From: G965116155 sp965116155
GTDB lineage: Bacteria > Bdellovibrionota > Bdellovibrionia > Bdellovibrionales > UBA1609
DNA length: 64,000 nucleotides
Assembly: GCA_965116155.1 (NCBI GenBank)
Contig: OZ220488.1
Coordinates: forward strand, 1,302,001-1,366,000
Reading direction: 5' to 3'
In this document: piece after piece, positions 58,178 to 64,000 of the stretch
How the letters are laid out: each line of letters opens with the position of its first letter
Numbering within the stretch: position 1 is the stretch's first letter
Made by a program: the position numbers and the translations under genes
Notes under the pieces: model-generated
What the model was told of the DNA's origin: nothing
Databases searched by the model: none
The model's input: only the letters and a program-made list of their open reading frames with translations

Positions 58178-61100
58178 GTGTCGTCTGATAAAAACAATGT
58201 AAAGCAGGTTTCGAGCGAAGAGGTGCACCCTGCGCCCTACTGGCTCAGCCTTGGGGAGGCCTCGCTGGAGGCCGAAGTGTCGTCGCAAAATAACCCCCAT
58301 AAAAATGCAGCAGCTAAAAATGCAGCAGTAAGCAAAACGTCAACGGAGTTTATTAGCTCTCCCCTTAAAGAGGGCGCCACCGATGGCCCTGGCAGGCGGG
58401 AGTTTTTAAAGCTCATGGGTGCGAGCCTTGCCTTGGGGAGCGCGGGCTGTTTGAGGCGACCAGCGCAGAAGATTGTACCCTATGTGGAGCGCCCTGCAGA
58501 GGTGGTGCAGGGTGTGAACAATTACTATGCCTCTAGTTATTTTGATGGCGCTGAGGGCTTTAACCTAGTGGTAACGACCCGTGAGGGGCGGCCTATAAAG
58601 CTAGACGCCAATGCCGATGCCAATAGGTTAAGCTTTGGCGTAAGGGGCGGAATGTCGGCCCGTGCGCATGCACACTTGCTAAGCCTGTACGACCCGGATC
58701 GTTTAAAGGCTCCTTTGGGGCGGGTGTTTAATAAGGGGCGCACCAACTCGGACACTGTGCAGCCCAAGTGGCAAGCTCTAGATCAAGGCGTATTGGAGCT
58801 TTTGCAAAAAGCCCGCAGTTCTCTGGGGCTGGTGGTGGGTCCTACGGCTTCACCCACTGAGAGGCATTTGGTGGAAGAGTTTGCAAAGCACTTTGGTGCA
58901 CGCTTGTATGTGCATGACCCTTTAGGTGATGGAGCGGAGCGCTTTTATGAAGAGTGCTACGGGAGCGCGGTACGGCCGGTTTATAGGCCGGAGCTTGCGA
59001 AGATGGTGCTGTCGTTGGGGGGGGATTTTTTAGGCGCATCGGGCCCAGCGGTGCGCAGTACGGCGCTGTTTGCAAAGGCTAGAAAAAACCTTAACTCCAT
59101 GAACGAGCTGGTGGTGTTTGAGTCTTTAATGAGCCTTACGGGCACCAATGCGGATACGCGCTATATGCTGCGGGCGTCGGATTGGCACCTGGTGGCTTGG
59201 GCTTTGGTGCGCGAGCTGGGGCAGGCGGGTTTGGTTGCGCTAAACTCTGCAGCAAAGGAGATTGTGCAGTCTCTTGCGGGTCGTATGGAGCACCTACAGG
59301 TGGAGCGTGGAGTGATTAAAAACCTGTCTCGGCGTTTGTGGCAGCACCGTGGGGAGTGTTTGGTTTTGGCAGGAGGTTTGGCGGGAGCGACGGCTAATAG
59401 GCGTAGTTTGCATACGGGGGTGAACTACTTAAACCATCTGTTGGGTAATAACGAAAACACTTTAAGTTTTGCTATGGCGCCGCGGAGCTTATGGCGCACT
59501 AGTGCGGATTTGGGCAATTTAGAGCAAGACGTAACCGCGGGGCGTGTTAACACTGTGTTGGCCTATGGCACGAACTGGGTGTATTCGGCGGGGGCACTTG
59601 GCAGGTCGGTGCTGCCGCGTTTAAAGGCTATGGTTTATGTGGGTGGGGCGGATGACGAGACCGCTTTACATTCGGACTGGGTAGCTGCAGCAGACCACCC
59701 TTTAGAGAGCTGGGGCGACAACGAGTTTGTAAGGGGTGTGTATAGTATTCAGCAGCCTACGATTAGGCCTTTGTACGGTACGCGCGCGAGGCAAGAGTCG
59801 CTGTTGTCATGGATGCAGGCGAGCAAAAATTCCAAAACCTCTTCAAAGCCTTCTAATGGTGCAGCAAACTTGGCAGAAAAATCTTTGTGGCATGCGTATT
59901 TGCAAAATTACTGGCGCCGCAATTTTAAATCGGCAAAGGGTGCTCCACAGGGAGGCTTTGAGGCCTTTTGGCAGGAGTGGTTATCTAAAGGGGTCGTGGG
60001 CCAAAGAGCTAAAGGGCAAGGCAGTGAGGGGGTGCGTTTTCGCGCTGAAGCTTTTAAGCCTTTGCTGGCTGAGGTGGGGCGATTGGCGCGTCGCCCGGAG
60101 TCGGATTTAGAGTTAGTGCTTTATGAGAGCGTGGGTTTGGGTTCGGGCGATATGGCAAATGTGGCATGGCTGCAGGAGTTTCCGGACCCTGTGTCTAAAA
60201 TCTGTTGGGACAACTACTTGAGCGTTGCACCGCGCGTTGCGCGCGCGCGCGGGTGGGTTGAGGGTGACATGTTGGAGCTGGATTTAGGCACAGGGCGCCG
60301 CACAGTATTGCCTTTGCATGTGCAGCCGGGCCAGCAGGCTAATACTTTGGGCGTGGCGGTGGGCTATGGGCGCACGCGTGCGGGGCGTGTGGGCACTTTA
60401 GTGGGAGTGAATGCTTTTGATCTTACGGCCTGGGCACACGGCAGCAGGGTGAGTGCGGGCTTGATGGTGTTGGGGGTTAGAAAAAAGGAATTGTACGCGC
60501 GTTATGCTCTGGCAAATGTGCAAGGGCATCACAGCATTGATAAAGGTTTTCATACGCAGCATGGGCGCCAGATTGTGGTAGAGCAGACTTGGCGCCAGTA
60601 TAAGGACGACCCGAGCTCGGGCATTCATAGGCACAAGGTGTTTTCGCTTTGGGGCGAGCATGAGTACAAGGGGCACAAGTGGGGCATGGGTGTGGATTTG
60701 AACTCTTGCACGGGCTGTGGGGCTTGTATTGTGGCTTGTCAGTCTGAGAACAACGTGCCCGTTGTGGGTAAGGAGTATGTGCTTCAGGGGCGCGAGATGC
60801 ATTGGATGCGGGTGGATCGTTACTTTACCGGTGAGCCCGATGATCCTGGGGTGGTGCATATGCCGGTTATGTGCCAGCATTGCGATAATGCGCCTTGTGA
60901 GACGGTGTGTCCTGTAGCGGCCACCGTGCATGGGCCTGAGGGTACAAACGACATGATCTACAACCGCTGCGTGGGCACGAGGTACTGCGCAAACAACTGC
61001 CCGTACAAGGTGCGTAGGTTTAATTGGTTTGATTACTCTAAAGTAACAAGCCCTTTGCATATGGCCTTGAACCCTGAGGTAACGCACCGCTCGCGTGGGG

Positions 61101-61396
61101 TGATGGAGAAGTGCACGTTCTGCATACATAAGGTTACTTATGCCAAGCACACAGCACGCGTGCGTGGAGAGGAGTTTAAGGCAGATGATGTGCAAACGGC
61201 CTGTCAGGTAGCTTGCCCTGCAGAGGCTATTAGTTTTGGAGATTTGAACGACCCTAACTCGCAAGTGAGCCGCAAGCTGCAAGAGCCTCGGTCGTACACT
61301 TTGTTAGAGGAGCTTAACAACAAGCCGGCGGTGCACTACCAGACCAAGGTGCGCAACGCGCCTGAGCTTAAAGGCAAACACAGCGATGGACACTAA
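58178..61396 (+). CDS. actB: Alternative complex III subunit ActB, molybdopterin-oxidoreductase-like plus Fe-S domain
   Basis: A large periplasmic subunit of about 1072 residues. GTG 58178 follows AAGGTGG; TTG 58172 is an alternative. A Tat signal GRREFLKLMGASLALGSAGC ends in a Cys that may be lipidated. The N-terminal 750 residues form the molybdopterin-oxidoreductase-like fold, which lacks the cofactor in this family. The C-terminal part carries the [4Fe-4S]/[3Fe-4S] ferredoxin sites: CTGCGACIVAC, CQHCDNAPCETVCPV, CVGTRYCANNCPY, CTFCIHK and CQVACPAEA. It moves electrons from quinol toward ActA and ActE. It lies 64 bases after actA. Confidence 0.95.
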   Translation: MSSDKNNVKQVSSEEVHPAPYWLSLGEASLEAEVSSQNNPHKNAAAKNAAVSKTSTEFISSPLKEGATDGPGRREFLKLMGASLALGSAGCLRRPAQKIVPYVERPAEVVQGVNNYYASSYFDGAEGFNLVVTTREGRPIKLDANADANRLSFGVRGGMSARAHAHLLSLYDPDRLKAPLGRVFNKGRTNSDTVQPKWQALDQGVLELLQKARSSLGLVVGPTASPTERHLVEEFAKHFGARLYVHDPLGDGAERFYEECYGSAVRPVYRPELAKMVLSLGGDFLGASGPAVRSTALFAKARKNLNSMNELVVFESLMSLTGTNADTRYMLRASDWHLVAWALVRELGQAGLVALNSAAKEIVQSLAGRMEHLQVERGVIKNLSRRLWQHRGECLVLAGGLAGATANRRSLHTGVNYLNHLLGNNENTLSFAMAPRSLWRTSADLGNLEQDVTAGRVNTVLAYGTNWVYSAGALGRSVLPRLKAMVYVGGADDETALHSDWVAAADHPLESWGDNEFVRGVYSIQQPTIRPLYGTRARQESLLSWMQASKNSKTSSKPSNGAANLAEKSLWHAYLQNYWRRNFKSAKGAPQGGFEAFWQEWLSKGVVGQRAKGQGSEGVRFRAEAFKPLLAEVGRLARRPESDLELVLYESVGLGSGDMANVAWLQEFPDPVSKICWDNYLSVAPRVARARGWVEGDMLELDLGTGRRTVLPLHVQPGQQANTLGVAVGYGRTRAGRVGTLVGVNAFDLTAWAHGSRVSAGLMVLGVRKKELYARYALANVQGHHSIDKGFHTQHGRQIVVEQTWRQYKDDPSSGIHRHKVFSLWGEHEYKGHKWGMGVDLNSCTGCGACIVACQSENNVPVVGKEYVLQGREMHWMRVDRYFTGEPDDPGVVHMPVMCQHCDNAPCETVCPVAATVHGPEGTNDMIYNRCVGTRYCANNCPYKVRRFNWFDYSKVTSPLHMALNPEVTHRSRGVMEKCTFCIHKVTYAKHTARVRGEEFKADDVQTACQVACPAEAISFGDLNDPNSQVSRKLQEPRSYTLLEELNNKPAVHYQTKVRNAPELKGKHSDGH

Positions 61397-61400
61397 AGCG

Positions 61401-61500
61401 GGGAGTGAAGTGAGTGACAGTGCCGCTACCGGTGGTGGCAAGTTGTGTATTGGTAGTGGGGATGCGGAGGGAGTGAAGTGAGCGATAGCACCGCGCCTCT
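61401..61500 (+). repeat. Imperfect duplication of the actC start region
   Basis: GGGAGTGAAGTGAGTGACAG (61401-61420) and GGGAGTGAAGTGAGCGATAG (61469-61488) are 68 bases apart. The first copy opens a 23-codon frame (61410-61481, MSDSAATGGGKLCIG...) whose TGA overlaps the actC GTG. Confidence 0.85.
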
Positions 61501-62890
61501 GAATGAGGCCAATGCGGTACGCAAAGCGCCCGGCATAAGGCCGCGTATGTTTGCGCGCCCTAAGACGTACAAGCAGATTAGTGACGATGTGGCTTCGTTA
61601 ACTGAGACCTGGCCGGGTTGGAAGTACCTGGCTATGTTAGGTGGGGCGAAGAGTTTGTTTGTGCTGTATGTGTTTTGTATGGGGATGATCGTGGCGTATG
61701 GGATGGGCCTTATGGGGGTGAACCATCCTGTGGGTTGGGGAACGGATATTATTACTTTTGTTTTTTGGATTGGGATTGGGCATGCGGGGACGTTAATTTC
61801 GGCGATTTTGTATTTGTTTAGGCAAAAGTGGCGCATTGCGATTGCGCGCAGTGCGGAGGCGATGACGGTGTTTGCGGTGATGGTGGCGGGGACGTTTCCG
61901 GTACTGCATACGGGGCGGCCATGGCTTGCGTATTGGTTGTTGCCGTACCCGAATCAGCGGGGCCCTTTGTGGGTGAACTTTCGCTCTCCCTTGGTGTGGG
62001 ATGTGTTTGCGGTGAGCACTTATGCGACGGTGTCGTTGGTGTTTTGGTACATTGGCATGGTGCCGGATTTGGCAACCTTAAGGGACCGCAGTAAAAACCC
62101 TTGGCGCAAGAGGGTGTATGGTATTTTGAGTTTGGGTTGGCGTGGCACGGCTCGTAATTGGAACCACTATGAGATTGTGTATATGTTGCTGGCTGGGCTG
62201 GCGACGCCTTTGGTTTTGTCGGTGCACTCTATAGTGTCGTTTGATTTTGCGGTGGCGCAGCTGCCGGGCTGGCATACTACGATTTTTCCGCCTTATTTTG
62301 TGGCGGGGGCGATTTTTTCTGGCTTTGGTATGGTGGTGACTTTAATGGTGCTGGTGCGCGCGCTGGTGCCTTGGTTTAAGGATTATGTCACTTTGTCGCA
62401 TATGGAGAGCATGAACAAAATCATTATGGCAACGGGCTTAATGGTAGGCTATGCCTATGCGAGTGAGATGTTTATTGCGTGGTACTCGGCTTCGCCTTAC
62501 GAGGGGTTTGTGTTTTTCAACCGGGCCTTTGGGGCTTATGGTTGGTCGTATTGGATTATGGTGAGTTGTAATGTTTTGATACCGCAGCTGTTTTGGTTTA
62601 AGTTTTTTCGCACCAATATTGTGAGTATGTTTGTGATTTCGTTGTTTGTAAATTTGGGCATGTGGTTTGAGAGGTACGTGATTGTTGTTACGAGTTTGCA
62701 TGCGGACTTTTTGCCGGTGAATTGGGGCATTTTTGATATGACCTTTTGGGACCAAGGCGCGCTGGTGGGGAGTTTTGGGATGTTTTTGTTTTTGTTTTTG
62801 CTTTACATACGGGTTTTGCCGGCAATTTCTATTGCAGAGCTAAAGCCCTTGCTGGGCGGGCGTGGGCATAAGCCTACAGATGGGAGCTAG
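61478..62890 (+). CDS. actC: Alternative complex III subunit ActC (NrfD/PsrC-like quinol-binding membrane protein)
   Basis: A 470-residue integral membrane protein with about ten helices, including LFVLYVFCMGMIVAYGMGLM, DIITFVFWIGIGHAGTLISAIL and PPYFVAGAIFSGFGMVVTLM. The GIGHAG segment and the following charged residues belong to the quinol site and proton path of NrfD-like ActC/ActF subunits. GTG 61478 follows GGAGGGAGTGAA, and that site is duplicated upstream with a decoy frame. It is followed directly by actD. Confidence 0.95.
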   Translation: MSDSTAPLNEANAVRKAPGIRPRMFARPKTYKQISDDVASLTETWPGWKYLAMLGGAKSLFVLYVFCMGMIVAYGMGLMGVNHPVGWGTDIITFVFWIGIGHAGTLISAILYLFRQKWRIAIARSAEAMTVFAVMVAGTFPVLHTGRPWLAYWLLPYPNQRGPLWVNFRSPLVWDVFAVSTYATVSLVFWYIGMVPDLATLRDRSKNPWRKRVYGILSLGWRGTARNWNHYEIVYMLLAGLATPLVLSVHSIVSFDFAVAQLPGWHTTIFPPYFVAGAIFSGFGMVVTLMVLVRALVPWFKDYVTLSHMESMNKIIMATGLMVGYAYASEMFIAWYSASPYEGFVFFNRAFGAYGWSYWIMVSCNVLIPQLFWFKFFRTNIVSMFVISLFVNLGMWFERYVIVVTSLHADFLPVNWGIFDMTFWDQGALVGSFGMFLFLFLLYIRVLPAISIAELKPLLGGRGHKPTDGS

Positions 62891-63463
62891 GTGGTGCTAA
62901 GTAAGTTAAGTAAATGTGTGGATTATATTGAGCAGAAACTGAGCTCCAAGACCATCCCTGGGCGTGTGGCCTTGTGGGAGGAAGAGGGAGCCTTTTTGCG
63001 TGCGGCGGCGCGGGTGCGGGAGCTTGTGGGGTCGGAGGGTTTTGAGGCGATTTCGCCCTATCCGGTGCATGGCATCGAAAGCGCCTGTGGTTTAAAGCGG
63101 TCGTTTATTCCGTATGCTACGTTTGTGTTTGCGTTTTTGGGTTTTGGTTTTGGTGTGTGGTTTACTTGGTGGACTTCGGCTTCGGACTGGCCGCTAGTGA
63201 TCGGGGGTAAGCCTATGTGGAGTTTGCCGGCTTTTATTCCGGTGATTTTTGAGTGCACCATATTATTTGCGGCTTTGGGCAGTGTGCTGACTATGCTGGT
63301 GGTGCAGGCTTTGCCTAAGGTGGCGCCTCCTGTGCTGGATGAGTCCTTAAGCTGCCATAGGTTTGGTATTTTTGTGCCGCACTCAGCGGGTGTGGGTACG
63401 GAGCAGCTGGACGCAATTTTTAAAGACTGTGCGGCCATTGATATTAAGGCAGCTGTATTTTAA
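62891..63463 (+). CDS. actD: Alternative complex III subunit ActD (DUF3341)
   Basis: A 190-residue membrane subunit with GTG 62891 directly after the actC stop. The N-terminal cytosolic domain ends SPYPVHGIESACGLKRS, the family motif, and two helices follow (FIPYATFVFAFLGFGFGVWFTWW in two parts and PVIFECTILFAALGSVLTMLV). The end domain closes the chain. ActD packs against ActC in known complexes. About 35 extra residues at the start compared with typical ActD are possible and the true start could be internal. Confidence 0.93.
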   Translation: MVLSKLSKCVDYIEQKLSSKTIPGRVALWEEEGAFLRAAARVRELVGSEGFEAISPYPVHGIESACGLKRSFIPYATFVFAFLGFGFGVWFTWWTSASDWPLVIGGKPMWSLPAFIPVIFECTILFAALGSVLTMLVVQALPKVAPPVLDESLSCHRFGIFVPHSAGVGTEQLDAIFKDCAAIDIKAAVF

Positions 63464-63474
63464 GGCGTGTGTGT

Positions 63475-64000
63475 ATGCTTAGTGTTTTAAAATTTGGTAT
63501 GCGGCTTTGGGGGGCAGGTGCTTTTGGGGCACTGATTTGGGTACTGGTTTGTGCACTGATTTGCTGGGGGCTTTTGGGATGCAATGGGGGCAAGAACCGC
63601 ACTAATATTGAGCTTATTCGTGGCATGATGGATCAAAGATCTTTAAAGGCCCAAGACTGGGACGGCGCGCGGGGCAAGCCTGCTGCCATGTTGCCTCCTC
63701 GGGGCACTTTACCTATGGGGCATGAGCCCTACAAGCACAGCTTTGAAAGCTCCGCCGCGCTTGAAGCGCCTGCGGAGTGGCAGGCACTAAGTTTGGAGCA
63801 GTTGCAGCAGGCAAAAGAGCTGTATCGGGTTTACTGCGCCGTATGCCATGGCGCGGGTGGTAGGGGCAAAGGGACGGTGGGGGAGTTTTTAACCCTGCAG
63901 CCTCCCGACTTGCTTGCGGCGCAGGTCAAGGCTTATGCGGCGGGGCAGCTTTACCATATAATCACCCAAGGCTATGGGCAGATGAGATCGTATAAAAATT
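63475..64000 (+). CDS. actE: Alternative complex III subunit ActE, cytochrome c lipoprotein (3' end outside window)
   Basis: A frame open to the window end from ATG 63475, at least 175 residues. The N-terminal helix ends in a lipobox (CWGLLGC, Cys36). The segment TNIELIRGMMDQRSLKAQ and the following PPRGTLPMG match the usual ActE start, and YCAVCHGAGGRGKG holds the single visible CxxCH heme site. ActE is the monoheme cytochrome that passes electrons to the oxidase. It is the fifth gene of the operon; actF and oxidase genes are expected next. Confidence 0.92.
   Translation, partial: MLSVLKFGMRLWGAGAFGALIWVLVCALICWGLLGCNGGKNRTNIELIRGMMDQRSLKAQDWDGARGKPAAMLPPRGTLPMGHEPYKHSFESSAALEAPAEWQALSLEQLQQAKELYRVYCAVCHGAGGRGKGTVGEFLTLQPPDLLAAQVKAYAAGQLYHIITQGYGQMRSYKN

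Noticed and set aside
60398..61282. Minus-strand frame of 294 codons inside actB
   Set aside because: It is antisense to the strongly conserved Fe-S part of ActB, His/Arg-rich and without family likeness, so it is a shadow.

Overview
The window is a chromosomal segment of a Gram-negative bacterium. It has outer-membrane beta-barrels, lipoproteins, Lol-type export, a Tat-secreted respiratory subunit and meso-DAP synthesis. A compact Glt/Nfs-like cluster with its own Exb-type motor, an alternative complex III operon, a fused isobutyryl-CoA mutase (IcmF), AddAB and a histone-H1-like protein together suggest a lineage of the former Deltaproteobacteria (Myxococcota, Bdellovibrionota or a relative). 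That placement is inference; no rRNA or tRNA gene is visible to confirm it.

Layout. 1-1121: 3' end of pyrG. 1308-13263: a nine-gene operon of two OM beta-barrels, two periplasmic TPR proteins, a small CglF-like protein, an FHA/AgmX-PglI C-terminal protein, one ExbB/TolQ-like and two ExbD/TolR-like proteins; it resembles the core of the Myxococcus gliding (Glt) and spore-coat (Nfs) machines. 13264-19091: accessory segment with hairpin repeats, a large lipoprotein, an Rpn-family nuclease and a broken IS3-type element. 19092-21674 (minus): scoB, scoA and thiolase. 21781-29382: H1-like protein, trxB, addB, addA. 29954-36071: etfB, etfA, hbd, icmF; with scoAB, thiolase and fadD these form a short/branched-chain acyl-CoA network. 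36186-41333: accessory segment with an AbiE toxin-antitoxin pair, a matrixin-like protease and four-cysteine two-TM proteins. 41334-42684: more than 1.3 kb of nested hairpin repeats. 42682-50950: truB, fadD, a LolC/E-like permease, an MpaA-like peptidase, dapD, an A-type Fe-S carrier and a tryptophanase-family enzyme. 51228-54124: two more matrixins and one more two-TM protein. 54341-57176: pseudopilin and Tad/Flp-like genes. 57559-64000: actABCDE, with actE cut by the window end.

The most unusual content is a family of intergenic hairpin elements of about 110-180 bp. Terminal sequences are conserved, mid-stems vary but stay self-complementary, and the apical part is partly conserved. They nest inside one another, occur as occupied and unoccupied versions of the same site within this window, and very often begin in or right at the stop codon of the neighbouring gene, sometimes encoding its last residues. 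The architecture recalls integron attC sites or structured MITEs, but there is no integrase here and the attC core consensus is absent. I regard this family as the best candidate for something undescribed. All alignments and base pairings were made by eye.
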